Shown here in pieces: positions 41,705 through 50,594 of a stretch of 60,446 bases of DNA. Every line of letters begins with the position of its first letter. Position 1 is the first letter of the stretch. Made by a program: the position numbers and the translations under genes. The notes below the pieces were generated by a model, which searched no databases, was not told the DNA's origin, and worked only from the letters and a program-made list of their open reading frames with translations. The stretch comes from Pseudomonas pudica (lineage in GTDB: Bacteria > Pseudomonadota > Gammaproteobacteria > Pseudomonadales > Pseudomonadaceae), in NCBI RefSeq assembly GCF_015680405.1, contig NZ_JADLJS010000035.1:1-60446 (forward strand), in the 5' to 3' direction.

Positions 41705-42141
41705 AACGTGCGCCCAAAGCCATGCCCGCCCTGCTGGTCGCGTTCGCCCTGAATGCCTGTGCACAGCCACCCGCTCCTTCCTCGAACGCGGCGCCGGAGG
41801 TCAACCTTGCCGGGAAAAAGCTTGTACTGGTGAACCACGAAGGCCGCTGCGCGTTGCGCAAGGCCGATGCCTCGCTGTTGCAACTGGAGATGCCCTGGCC
41901 CTGCCAGCTCAGCCCGGAGCGAGATGGCGGCAAGCCTCGCGTGGAGCAGTTCGATGGCGCGCAGATCATCATTGTCAGCCATGTGCAGCCAGACCCGTCA
42001 CAACCCGGCCGTTGCGAGAGCCAGTACCAGGCTGTTCGCCAGCTGGGCGAACGTCTGGAGCCTTCCATCCTGGCACGTGGCGCCAGCTGTTCGAACGGCC
42101 CTGTAGACCAGAAGAACTTCGTGGGGCTGTTCGAGTGGTAG
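41701..42141 (+). CDS. Putative periplasmic immunity protein for the Tae4 effector
   Basis: A 146-residue exported protein with a signal peptide ending at about Ala19-Cys20 (ALNAC); this resembles a lipobox but has Asn at -2, so cleavage by signal peptidase I is also possible. The mature part contains several cysteines (GRCALRKAD, WPCQLS, GRCESQYQ, ASCSNG) that may form disulfides. It overlaps the tae4 stop by four bases (ATGA), as expected of an effector/immunity pair acting in the periplasm. It is not obviously a member of the helical Tai4 family, so the immunity role is inferred from position and export. Confidence 0.75.
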   Translation: MKRAPKAMPALLVAFALNACAQPPAPSSNAAPEVNLAGKKLVLVNHEGRCALRKADASLLQLEMPWPCQLSPERDGGKPRVEQFDGAQIIIVSHVQPDPSQPGRCESQYQAVRQLGERLEPSILARGASCSNGPVDQKNFVGLFEW

Positions 42142-42650
42142 CCGAAATCGCCGCCCGCGACCGTCTGCAGCCCTCGCTGCTGGACCGCCTGACCGACGAC
42201 GACCCGGGCAACCCGCAGGAAGCACCGGACAAGCGCGTGCTCAGCCTGCACCAGCTCAAGGCCTCGGTACTGCGCGACCTCGCCTGGTTGCTCAACACCA
42301 CTTCGCTGCTCGACAGCGCCGCCACCCTGGGCACCCCCGCCGGGGCTTCGGTGATCAACTACGGCCTGCCGGCCCTGGCCGGCAACAGCGCCTCGAACAT
42401 CGACCTGGCCGCCCTGGAGCGCATCATCCACCAGGCCATCGCCACCTACGAGCCACGTATCCTCGCCCATACCCTGAAGGTGCGTGCCCAGGCCGCACCC
42501 GGCGAGATGAATGCCAACGCCCTGAGTTTCGAAATCGAAGGCGACCTTTGGGCCCAGCCAGCGGCCTTGCCGTTGCTGCTGCAGACCGAGGTGGACCTTG
42601 AGTCCGGCCATGTGCGCGTCGCCCCTGCCGAACGCCGGAGGCGTGCATGA
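42135..42650 (+). CDS. tssE: T6SS baseplate protein TssE (gp25-like)
   Basis: TssE is the phage gp25-like baseplate wedge component. The 171 residues show RDRLQPSLLDRLTDD near the N-terminus, HQLKASVLRDLAWLLNTTSLLD, the conserved SVINYGLPALAG and a gp25 region with IIHQAIATYEPRILAHTLKV. The start is GTG 42135, overlapping the immunity gene by seven bases; the frame is open far upstream but that part is antisense to sense in another gene. The stop overlaps the tssF ATG. Confidence 0.93.
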   Translation: MVAEIAARDRLQPSLLDRLTDDDPGNPQEAPDKRVLSLHQLKASVLRDLAWLLNTTSLLDSAATLGTPAGASVINYGLPALAGNSASNIDLAALERIIHQAIATYEPRILAHTLKVRAQAAPGEMNANALSFEIEGDLWAQPAALPLLLQTEVDLESGHVRVAPAERRRRA

Positions 42651-44509
42651 ACCCACGCCTGCTCGAGCTGTACAACCAGGAGCTGCAGCACATCCGCGAG
42701 AGTGCGGCGGAGTTCGCCCGGGAATACCCGAAGATCGCCGGGCGCCTGACGCTGTCCGGGATCGAGTGTGCCGACCCCTATGTCGAGCGCCTGCTCGAAG
42801 GCTTCGCCTACCTCACCGCGCGGGTGCAGCTGAAGCTGGATGCCGAGTACCCGACCTTCACCCACAACCTGCTGGAGATCGCCTACCCGCACTACCTGGC
42901 GCCGACCCCGTCGATGACCGTGGTGCAACTGCAGACCGACCCCGACGAGGGGTCCCTGGCCGCCGGGTTCCGCCTGCCGCGCGACAGCGTGCTACGCGCC
43001 AACCTGGGGCGCAACTCGCAGACCCCGTGCGAGTTCCGCAGTACCCAGGACGTCACCCTGTGGCCCTTGCAGGTAGCCCGCGCCGAGTACTTCGGTAACC
43101 CCGGCGCGGTGCTCGGGCGCCTGGCCAGCAGCGTACCGCAAGCCCGCGCCGGCCTGCGCCTGACCCTGCGCAGTGGCGCCGAGTTGCCGTTCGCCAGCTT
43201 GCCGCTCAGCCATCTGCCGTTGTACCTCAACGGCGCCGACGAGACCCCGTTCCGTCTCTACGAGCAACTGCTGGGCAGTGCCTGTGCGGTGTTCGTGCGC
43301 CAACCCGGCGCCGATTGGGTGGAACGTATTCCGGTCGAACAGGCCCTGCGCCCGTGTGGCTTCGATGACCGTGAAGCGGCGTTGCCGGTGGTGCCCCAGG
43401 CCTTCCAGGGCTACCGCCTGCTGCAGGAGTACTTCGCCCTGCCGCAGCGCTTCCTGTTCGTCGATTTTGCCGGGCTGGAGCAGGCCGTACAGCGCTGCAC
43501 CGGCCAGACGCTGGAAGTGCTGGTATTGTTCGAACGCTTCGACCAGAGCCTGGAGAGCAGCGTCGGCGCGAGCCAGTTCGTGCCGTTCTGCACCCCGGCG
43601 ATCAACCTGTTCCCGCGCCGTGTCGACCGCCTGCACCTTTCCGATCGGGTGCATGAACACCACGTGATCGCCGACCGCACCCGGCCCACCGATTTCGAGA
43701 TCCATTCCCTGCAGCGGGTCACCGGCCACGGCACCGGGCCGGATCAGGAATTCCTGCCGTTCTACGCGGTGCGCGACCCGTCGCGCTACGGCCGCGACCA
43801 GGCCTACTACATAGTGCGCCGGGAGCCGCGGGTGTTGTCCAGCGACCAGCGTCGCAATGGCACCCGCTCCAGCTACATGGGCAGCGAAACGTTCATCAGC
43901 CTGGTCGACGGCCAGCAGGCCCCCTACCGCCACGACCTGCGCCAGCTGGGTATCAGCGCCCTGTGCAGCAACCGCGACCTGCCTCTGTTCATGAGTGTTG
44001 GCGACGGGCGCAGCGACTTCAGCCTGGCCGACAGCGCACCGGTCGCCGGCGTGCGTTGCCTGGCCGGCCCAAGCCGGCCCAAGGCCAGCCATGCCCATGA
44101 CAACCGCGCCTGGCGCCTGATCAGCCAGCTGTCGCTGAACTACCTGTCGCTGGCCGAGCACGGCCAGGGCGCCGCCGCCCTGCGCGAATTGCTGCGCCTG
44201 TATGGCGACCCGCAGGACAGCGCCCTGAACCTGCAGATCGACGGCCTGCGCGACGTCAGCAGCAAGCCCTGCACCCGACGCCTGCCGATGCCCGGGCCGA
44301 TCGTTTTCGGGCGTGGCCTGGAGATAACCCTGACCTTCGACGAAAACGCCTTCCGCGGCACCGGCGTGTTCCTGCTCGGCGCGGTGTTCGAGCGTTTCCT
44401 GACCCGCTACGTGTCGATCAACAGCTTCACCGAAACGGTACTGCGCACCAGCGAACGCGGCGAGATCATGCGCTGGTCGGCCAAACCGGGGCGCAGGCCG
44501 ACCCTATGA
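42647..44509 (+). CDS. tssF: T6SS baseplate protein TssF
   Basis: TssF forms the baseplate wedge with TssG and TssE. The 620 residues begin with the typical LLELYNQELQHIRESAAEFA and EYPKIAGRLTLSG, ECADPYVERLLEGFAYLTAR, and LLEIAYPHYLAPTPSM. Further motifs are CTPAINLFPRRVDR, DFEIHSLQRVTGHG and the C-terminal FLTRYVSINSFTETVL. ATG 42647 has GGAGG five bases upstream and overlaps the tssE stop. Confidence 0.96.
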   Translation: MNPRLLELYNQELQHIRESAAEFAREYPKIAGRLTLSGIECADPYVERLLEGFAYLTARVQLKLDAEYPTFTHNLLEIAYPHYLAPTPSMTVVQLQTDPDEGSLAAGFRLPRDSVLRANLGRNSQTPCEFRSTQDVTLWPLQVARAEYFGNPGAVLGRLASSVPQARAGLRLTLRSGAELPFASLPLSHLPLYLNGADETPFRLYEQLLGSACAVFVRQPGADWVERIPVEQALRPCGFDDREAALPVVPQAFQGYRLLQEYFALPQRFLFVDFAGLEQAVQRCTGQTLEVLVLFERFDQSLESSVGASQFVPFCTPAINLFPRRVDRLHLSDRVHEHHVIADRTRPTDFEIHSLQRVTGHGTGPDQEFLPFYAVRDPSRYGRDQAYYIVRREPRVLSSDQRRNGTRSSYMGSETFISLVDGQQAPYRHDLRQLGISALCSNRDLPLFMSVGDGRSDFSLADSAPVAGVRCLAGPSRPKASHAHDNRAWRLISQLSLNYLSLAEHGQGAAALRELLRLYGDPQDSALNLQIDGLRDVSSKPCTRRLPMPGPIVFGRGLEITLTFDENAFRGTGVFLLGAVFERFLTRYVSINSFTETVLRTSERGEIMRWSAKPGRRPTL

Positions 44510-45522
44510 ACACCTTGCAGGCCATGCAGGACGAGCCCTGGGCGTACGATTTCTTCCAGGCGCTGCGCCGCCTCGAAGCGCAATACCCCGAGCTGCCACG
44601 CTTCGGTCATTCCCTGCGCCTGGCCGACGAGCCTGTGCGCCTGGGCCAGCGCCTGGACTGCGGGTTCGCCCCGTCGACCCTGGCCTCGGTCAGCGCCGAC
44701 GGCAACCAGCCGGCGCGCCTGGAGCAGTTCTTCTTCGGCCTCGGTGGCCCCAACGGGCCGCTGCCACTGCACCTGACCGAATACATGCGCGAGCGCCAGC
44801 GCAACCATGCCGATTCGACCAGCAAGGCGTTTCTGGACGTCTTCCATCACCGCCTGCTGAGCCTGTTCTACCGTGCCTGGGCCGAAGCCCGGCCGACCGT
44901 CAGCCACGATCGCCCGGGGGATGACTACTGGGCCGCGCGCCTGGCGGCGCTCAGTGGCCGTGGCCAACCCGAACTGCAAGGCAAGGGCGCACTGGCCGAC
45001 ACCGCCAAACTGCACTGGTCCGGCCACCTGAGCGCGCAAACACGCTACCCGGACGGCCTGTGCAGCATACTGAGCGGCTATTTCGGCGTGCCTGTGACGC
45101 TGGAAGAATACGTCGGCCAGTGGCTTGAGCTGCCCGAACGCAGCCAGCTCGGCGTGCGCGCCAACCGCCTGGGCGTGGACCTGTGCCTGGGCCGCTACGC
45201 CTGGGACCGCCAGCACAAGTTCCGGTTGTGCCTCGGCCCGCTCAGCCTCGACCAGTACCACGCCCTGCTGCCCGGCGGGCAGGCCTTCGTCGAACTGGCG
45301 GCATGGGTCGCCGAATACCTGGGCCAGGAACTGGACTGGGACCTCAACCTGATCCTCGCGCAGGACCAGGTGCCTGCGCTGCAACTCAATGCCGGCCAAC
45401 GCCTGGGCTTCGATACCTGGCTTGGCCGCCCTCCGCACGATGCACGCGACCTGAAGCTGGCCCGGTATTACGCCGACCAGCCGGCCGCCGCCCACCATAC
45501 AAGGAACCAGGACCATGGGTGA
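44506..45522 (+). CDS. tssG: T6SS baseplate protein TssG
   Basis: TssG (ImpH family), 338 residues, partners TssF. Recognisable segments are YDFFQALRRLEAQ, LPRFGHSLRLADEPVRLGQ, FFFGLGGPNGPLPLHLTEYMRER, FHHRLLSLFYRAWAEARP, GLCSILSGYFGVPV and LGPLSLDQYHALLPGGQ. ATG 44506 overlaps the tssF stop (ATGA), and its 3' end overlaps clpV by eight bases. Confidence 0.96.
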   Translation: MNTLQAMQDEPWAYDFFQALRRLEAQYPELPRFGHSLRLADEPVRLGQRLDCGFAPSTLASVSADGNQPARLEQFFFGLGGPNGPLPLHLTEYMRERQRNHADSTSKAFLDVFHHRLLSLFYRAWAEARPTVSHDRPGDDYWAARLAALSGRGQPELQGKGALADTAKLHWSGHLSAQTRYPDGLCSILSGYFGVPVTLEEYVGQWLELPERSQLGVRANRLGVDLCLGRYAWDRQHKFRLCLGPLSLDQYHALLPGGQAFVELAAWVAEYLGQELDWDLNLILAQDQVPALQLNAGQRLGFDTWLGRPPHDARDLKLARYYADQPAAAHHTRNQDHG

Positions 45523-48190
45523 AATCAGCCGCGCCGCGCTGTTCGGCAAACTCAACAGCATCGCTTACAAGGCCATCGAGGCCGCAACGGTGTTCTGCAA
45601 GCTGCGGGGCAACCCCTATGTCGAACTGGTGCACTGGCTGCACCAGTTGCTGCAACTGCAGGACAGCGACCTGCACCGTATCGTGCGCCAGTTCGATATC
45701 GAGCCGGCGCGCCTGGCCCGCGACCTGACCGATGCGCTGGACCGGCTGCCGCGCGGTTCGACCTCGATCACCGACCTTTCCTCGCAGGTGGAAGAAGCCG
45801 TCGAGCGCGGCTGGGTATACGGCAGCCTGATGTTCGGCGAGAGCCAGGTGCGCAGCGGCTACCTGCTGGTCGGCATCCTCAAGACACCTGGCCTGCGCCA
45901 TGCCCTGCTGGGGCTGTCGAGCGAGTTCGCCAAGCTGAAGGTCGAGGCGTTGAGCGAACGCTTCGACGAGTACGTGGGAGACTCACCGGAGAACCACCTG
46001 GCCGCCACCGACGGCTTCAGCGCTGCGCAGCCTGGCGAGGCCAGCGGCGCCGTGGCGCCTGCGGCGATGGGCAAGCAGGAGGCGCTCAAGCGCTTTACCG
46101 TCGACCTTACCGAACAGGCCCGAAGCGGCAAGCTCGACCCTATCGTCGGCCGTGACGAAGAGATCCGCCAGCTGGTCGATATCCTCATGCGGCGCCGGCA
46201 AAACAATCCGATCCTTACCGGTGAAGCTGGTGTCGGCAAGACCGCCGTGGTCGAAGGGTTCGCCTTGCGCATCGTCGCTGGCGACGTGCCGCCGGCGCTC
46301 AAGGACGTTGAGCTGCGCAGCCTGGACGTTGGCCTGCTGCAGGCTGGCGCCAGCATGAAAGGCGAGTTCGAACAACGCCTGCGCCAGGTGATCGAGGATG
46401 TGCAGGCCTCGCCCAAACCGATCATCCTGTTCATCGATGAAGCGCATACCCTGGTCGGTGCCGGTGGCGCTGCCGGCACCGGCGATGCGGCCAACCTGCT
46501 CAAGCCGGCACTGGCCCGTGGCAGCCTGCGCACGGTGGCGGCTACCACCTGGGCCGAGTACAAGAAGCACATCGAGAAGGACCCGGCCCTGACCCGTCGC
46601 TTCCAGGTGGTGCAGGTGGACGAGCCGAGCGAAGCCAAGGCGCTGCTGATGATGCGTGGGGTGGCATCGACCATGGAGCAGCACCACCAGGTGCAGATCC
46701 TCGACGAAGCACTCGAAGCCGCAGTCAAGCTGTCGCACCGCTACATCCCGGCGCGCCAGCTGCCGGACAAGTCGGTGAGCCTGCTCGATACCGCCTGCGC
46801 GCGCGTGGCCATCAGCCTGCACGCGGTGCCGGCCGAGGTCGACGACAGCCGCCGGCGTATCGAGGCGCTGGAGGTCGAGCAAGCGATCATCGCTCGTGAA
46901 GCCGCCATCGGCGTGCCTACCGGGCAGCGCCAGGCCCAGGCCGACACCCTGCTGGCCGAAGAGCGCCAACGCCTGGCCACGCTGGAAAGCCGCTGGGCTG
47001 AAGAGAAAGCTTTGGTCGACCAGTTGCTGGCCACCCGCGCCCAGCTGCGCGACCAGGCCGGGGTGGTCGACCAGGACGCGCAGGTGCCAGGCAACCCTGA
47101 ACTGCGCGAAACGCTGGCCGACCTGCAACGGCGCCTGAGCGCCCTGCAGGGCGAGAGCCCGTTGATCCTGCCGACCGTGGATTACCAGGCAGTCGCCTCG
47201 GTGGTGGCCGACTGGACCGGGATTCCGGTGGGACGCATGGCGCGCAACGAGATCGAGACCGTGCTCAACCTCGACAGCCTGCTGGCCAGGCGCATCATTG
47301 GCCAGGACCACGCGCTCGAAATGATCGCCAAGCGCATCCAGACCTCCCGCGCCGGCCTCGACAACCCGAACAAGCCGATTGGCGTGTTCATGCTCGCCGG
47401 CACCTCTGGCGTGGGCAAGACCGAGACCGCACTGGCCTTGGCCGAGGCGCTGTACGGCGGTGAGCAGAACCTGATCACCATCAACATGAGCGAGTTCCAG
47501 GAGGCCCATACCGTCTCGACCCTCAAGGGCGCCCCACCTGGCTACATCGGCTACGGCGAAGGCGGGGTGCTGACCGAGGCCGTGCGCCGCCGGCCGTACA
47601 GCGTGGTGCTGCTGGACGAGGTGGAAAAGGCTCACCCGGATGTGCACGAGATCTTCTTCCAGGTGTTCGACAAGGGCGTGATGGAGGACGGCGAAGGTCG
47701 CCAGATCGACTTCCGCAACACACTGATTCTGCTCACCACCAACGCCGGTACCGAGCTCATTGCGCGCACCTGCAGCGACCCGCAGGCCCTGCCCGACCCA
47801 GACGCGGTGGCCAGCCAGCTGCGCAAGCCGCTGCTGGAAATCTTCCCGCCGGCGCTGCTCGGCCGCCTGGTGACAATCCCCTACTACCCGCTCAGCGACG
47901 CCATGCTCAAGGCCATCACCCGCCTGCAACTGGAGCGCATCCGCAAGCGCGTGGAAGGCACGCACAAGGTCGGCTTCGCCTACGACGAAGGGGTGGTGGA
48001 ACTGATCGTTTCGCGCTGTACCGAAACAGAAAGCGGTGGCCGCATGATCGACGCCATCCTCACAAACGGCCTGCTGCCGGACATGAGCCGCGAGTTCCTT
48101 ACCCGCATGCTCGAAGGCAAGCCGCTGGCCAGCGTGCGCATCAGCCGCCGCGAAAACGACTTGCACTATGACTTCGGCGCAGCCGACTGA
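45515..48190 (+). CDS. clpV: T6SS sheath-disassembly AAA+ ATPase ClpV (TssH)
   Basis: ClpV extracts TssC from contracted sheaths so that subunits can be reused. The 891-residue Clp/Hsp100 protein has an N-terminal helical domain (about 1-150), AAA1 with Walker A GEAGVGKT near residue 236, a coiled-coil middle region (about 415-540), and AAA2 with GTSGVGKT near residue 629 and Walker B SVVLLDEVEKAHPD. The C-terminal domain has SGGRMIDAILTNGLLP. ATG 45515 has AGGA upstream and lies inside the tssG 3' end. Confidence 0.97.
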   Translation: MGEISRAALFGKLNSIAYKAIEAATVFCKLRGNPYVELVHWLHQLLQLQDSDLHRIVRQFDIEPARLARDLTDALDRLPRGSTSITDLSSQVEEAVERGWVYGSLMFGESQVRSGYLLVGILKTPGLRHALLGLSSEFAKLKVEALSERFDEYVGDSPENHLAATDGFSAAQPGEASGAVAPAAMGKQEALKRFTVDLTEQARSGKLDPIVGRDEEIRQLVDILMRRRQNNPILTGEAGVGKTAVVEGFALRIVAGDVPPALKDVELRSLDVGLLQAGASMKGEFEQRLRQVIEDVQASPKPIILFIDEAHTLVGAGGAAGTGDAANLLKPALARGSLRTVAATTWAEYKKHIEKDPALTRRFQVVQVDEPSEAKALLMMRGVASTMEQHHQVQILDEALEAAVKLSHRYIPARQLPDKSVSLLDTACARVAISLHAVPAEVDDSRRRIEALEVEQAIIAREAAIGVPTGQRQAQADTLLAEERQRLATLESRWAEEKALVDQLLATRAQLRDQAGVVDQDAQVPGNPELRETLADLQRRLSALQGESPLILPTVDYQAVASVVADWTGIPVGRMARNEIETVLNLDSLLARRIIGQDHALEMIAKRIQTSRAGLDNPNKPIGVFMLAGTSGVGKTETALALAEALYGGEQNLITINMSEFQEAHTVSTLKGAPPGYIGYGEGGVLTEAVRRRPYSVVLLDEVEKAHPDVHEIFFQVFDKGVMEDGEGRQIDFRNTLILLTTNAGTELIARTCSDPQALPDPDAVASQLRKPLLEIFPPALLGRLVTIPYYPLSDAMLKAITRLQLERIRKRVEGTHKVGFAYDEGVVELIVSRCTETESGGRMIDAILTNGLLPDMSREFLTRMLEGKPLASVRISRRENDLHYDFGAAD

Positions 48191-48201
48191 CAGGACGGAC
48201 C

Positions 48202-50139
48202 ATGCTGTTCACGCAGTTCACGCGCCTGGCGCAGATCAACAGCCCGTTGGGGCCGGACAAGCTGATCCTGGCCGAAATGGGTGGCAGCGACGAGCTCGGC
48301 CGCCTGTTCGACTATGAGCTGCAGCTGACCAGCGACGACCCGGCCATCGACCTCAATGCCCTGCTGGGCAAGCCGATGAGCTTGAGCGTGCAGCAGGGCC
48401 TGGGCACCTCACGCTACTTCCATGGCATCGTCGCCCGCTGCAGCCAGTCGGTGGACCAGGGCCAGTTCGCCAGCTACCGGGTCACCCTGCGCCCCTGGCT
48501 GTGGCTGCTGACCCGCACCAGCGACTGCCGCATCTTCCAGCACCTGAGCGCGCCGCAGATCATCAAGCAGGTGTTTCGCGACCTGGGCTTTTCCGACTTC
48601 GAGGATGCCCTGAGCCGCAGCTACCGCGAACGCGAATACTGCGTGCAGTACCGCGAGACCAGCTTCGACTTCGTCAGCCGGCTGATGGAAGAAGAAGGCA
48701 TCTACTATTTCTTCCGCCACGAAGCGCAGCGCCACGTGCTGGTGCTGGCCGACGCCTATGGCGCTCACCCGCAGGTGCCTGGTTACGAAAGCGTGCCCTA
48801 CTACCCGCCGGACGGGCAGCACCGCGAGCGTGACCACATCAACGACTGGCACCTGGCCCAGGAAGTCCAGCCTGGTTCGCTGGAGCTCAACGACTACGAC
48901 TTCCAGCGCCCCAGCGCACGCATCGACGTGCGCTCGGCCATGCCACGCCCGCACCAGGCCGGTGACTACCCACTGTACGACTACCCCGGCGCCTACCAGC
49001 AAAGCCAGGATGGCGAACACTATGCGCGTACCCGCCTGGAATCGCTGCAGAGCCTGCACGAGCGGGTCGAGCTGCGCGGCAACGCCCGCGGCCTGGGCAG
49101 TGGCCACCTGTTCAGCCTCAGCGGTTTCACCCGCCAGGACCAGAACCGCGAGTACCTGATCGTCGGCGCACGCTACTACGTGCATCAGGAGCGTCTGGAA
49201 AGCGGCACCGGCAGCAGCGCAGCGCAATTCGAAAGCAACCTCAGCTGCATCGACGCACAACAGAGCTTCCGCCCGCAGGGCAGCACCGTGCGGCCGATCG
49301 TGAAGGGCCCGCAGACCGCCGTGGTGGTCGGCCCCGCTGGCGAGGAGATCTGGACCGACCAGTATGGCCGGGTGAAAGTGCACTTTCACTGGGACCGCCA
49401 CGACCAGTCCAACGAGAACAGTTCCTGCTGGATCCGCGTATCGCAGGCCTGGGCCGGCAAGAACTGGGGCTCGATGCAGATCCCGCGCATCGGCCAGGAG
49501 GTGATTGTCAGCTTCCTCGAAGGCGACCCCGACCGGCCCATCATCACTGGCCGCGTCTACAACGCCGAACAGAGCGTGCCCTACGACTTGCCCGCCAATG
49601 CTACGCAAAGCGGCATGAAGAGCCGCTCGAGCAAAGGTGGCAGCCCGGCCAACTTCAATGAAATCCGCATGGAGGACAAAAAGGGCGCCGAGCAGATCTA
49701 CGTACATGCCGAGCGCAACATGGACACCGTGGTCGAGCAGAGCGAGACGCTGGCCGTCGGCATCAACCGTACCCAGACGGTGGGCATGCTGGAAACCATC
49801 ACCATAGGCCAGGACCGCATCCGCGCCGTGCGCCGCGACGACATGTTGCTGGTCGGCGCCAGCAAGACCGATAGCGTCAGCACCAGCTACCTGATCGAAG
49901 TGGGCGAAAACCTGCGCCTGGTGTGCGGCAAGAGCGTGATCGAGCTCAACGCCAGCGGCCAGATCAATATCAGCTGCGAGCAGTTCAGCTTCCATGCCAG
50001 GCAGAACGGCGAGATCAATACCGACGGCACCCTCGACCTGAACGTCGGCAGTGGTGCGCAGACCGCGCCCGACAACCAGGGCGTGAAAAAGACCATCGAC
50101 GACTCGGTGAAGGCGATCTTCTCCGGCTCCGACCAGTAA
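48202..50139 (+). CDS. vgrG: T6SS spike protein VgrG
   Basis: VgrG trimers form the spike at the tip of the Hcp tube. The 645 residues contain the gp27-like N-terminal part (GRLFDYELQLTS, YREREYCVQYRETSFDFVSRLMEEEGIYYFF), the OB-fold/gp5 region (QYGRVKVHFHWDR, SSCWIRVSQAWAG, PRIGQEVIVSFLEGDPDRPIITGRVYN) and the repetitive beta-helix ending with HAERNMDTVVEQSE. There is no extended C-terminal effector domain. It follows clpV by 11 bases and precedes the EagR-Rhs module it probably carries. Confidence 0.97.
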   Translation: MLFTQFTRLAQINSPLGPDKLILAEMGGSDELGRLFDYELQLTSDDPAIDLNALLGKPMSLSVQQGLGTSRYFHGIVARCSQSVDQGQFASYRVTLRPWLWLLTRTSDCRIFQHLSAPQIIKQVFRDLGFSDFEDALSRSYREREYCVQYRETSFDFVSRLMEEEGIYYFFRHEAQRHVLVLADAYGAHPQVPGYESVPYYPPDGQHRERDHINDWHLAQEVQPGSLELNDYDFQRPSARIDVRSAMPRPHQAGDYPLYDYPGAYQQSQDGEHYARTRLESLQSLHERVELRGNARGLGSGHLFSLSGFTRQDQNREYLIVGARYYVHQERLESGTGSSAAQFESNLSCIDAQQSFRPQGSTVRPIVKGPQTAVVVGPAGEEIWTDQYGRVKVHFHWDRHDQSNENSSCWIRVSQAWAGKNWGSMQIPRIGQEVIVSFLEGDPDRPIITGRVYNAEQSVPYDLPANATQSGMKSRSSKGGSPANFNEIRMEDKKGAEQIYVHAERNMDTVVEQSETLAVGINRTQTVGMLETITIGQDRIRAVRRDDMLLVGASKTDSVSTSYLIEVGENLRLVCGKSVIELNASGQINISCEQFSFHARQNGEINTDGTLDLNVGSGAQTAPDNQGVKKTIDDSVKAIFSGSDQ

Positions 50140-50150
50140 CGAGACCTGTC

Positions 50151-50585
50151 ATGAGTTATCGCGTCAACGAATTCCGCCTGGCCTTGCCCGATGCCGCCGT
50201 GCAGGACAGCAGTATCAACATCCTGCGCTTCGAGGCGCTGGCTACCTCGCTGATCATCAGCCGCAGCCTGCTGGCCGAAGGCGAAACCTTGCAGAGCAAT
50301 TTCGATGGCCAATTGCAGCGCCTGCAGCAGCAGGTCAAGGACCTGCGCATGCAACCCGCCCAGGCGGTGCAGGTAGGCGCCGGGCAGGCGATCGCCGCCA
50401 TCGAGCTGAGCAGCCAGTTCAGCAAGGGCCAGGAGAAGGTCTATCAGTACCAGCTGGCCCTGGTGCTGCCTGGCACGCGCAAGATGTTTGCCCTGAGCTA
50501 CGTCAAGGCCAGCCCGCTGGGTGCGACCGAAGCGGCGCACTGGGCAAGCATCAAGCAGTCGCTCGACTTCGACAACCTGGGCTGA
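50151..50585 (+). CDS. eagR: EagR-type effector chaperone (DcrB/DUF1795 family)
   Basis: A 144-residue DUF1795 protein. Eag chaperones solubilise the N-terminal transmembrane helices of PAAR-Rhs effectors and are required for their loading on VgrG. Family features visible are the N-terminal YRVNEFRLALP, FEALATSLIISRSLL and the C-terminal YQYQLALVLPGTRKMFALSYVKA with LDF near the end. It lies between vgrG and the Rhs gene, the standard position. The dependence on the prePAAR motif seen in the next gene supports the role. Confidence 0.93.
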   Translation: MSYRVNEFRLALPDAAVQDSSINILRFEALATSLIISRSLLAEGETLQSNFDGQLQRLQQQVKDLRMQPAQAVQVGAGQAIAAIELSSQFSKGQEKVYQYQLALVLPGTRKMFALSYVKASPLGATEAAHWASIKQSLDFDNLG

Positions 50586-50594
50586 TCGCGCACC

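Noticed and set aside
48202..50139. C-terminal effector domain on VgrG
   Set aside because: The protein ends soon after the beta-helix at a normal VgrG length, with no extra domain.
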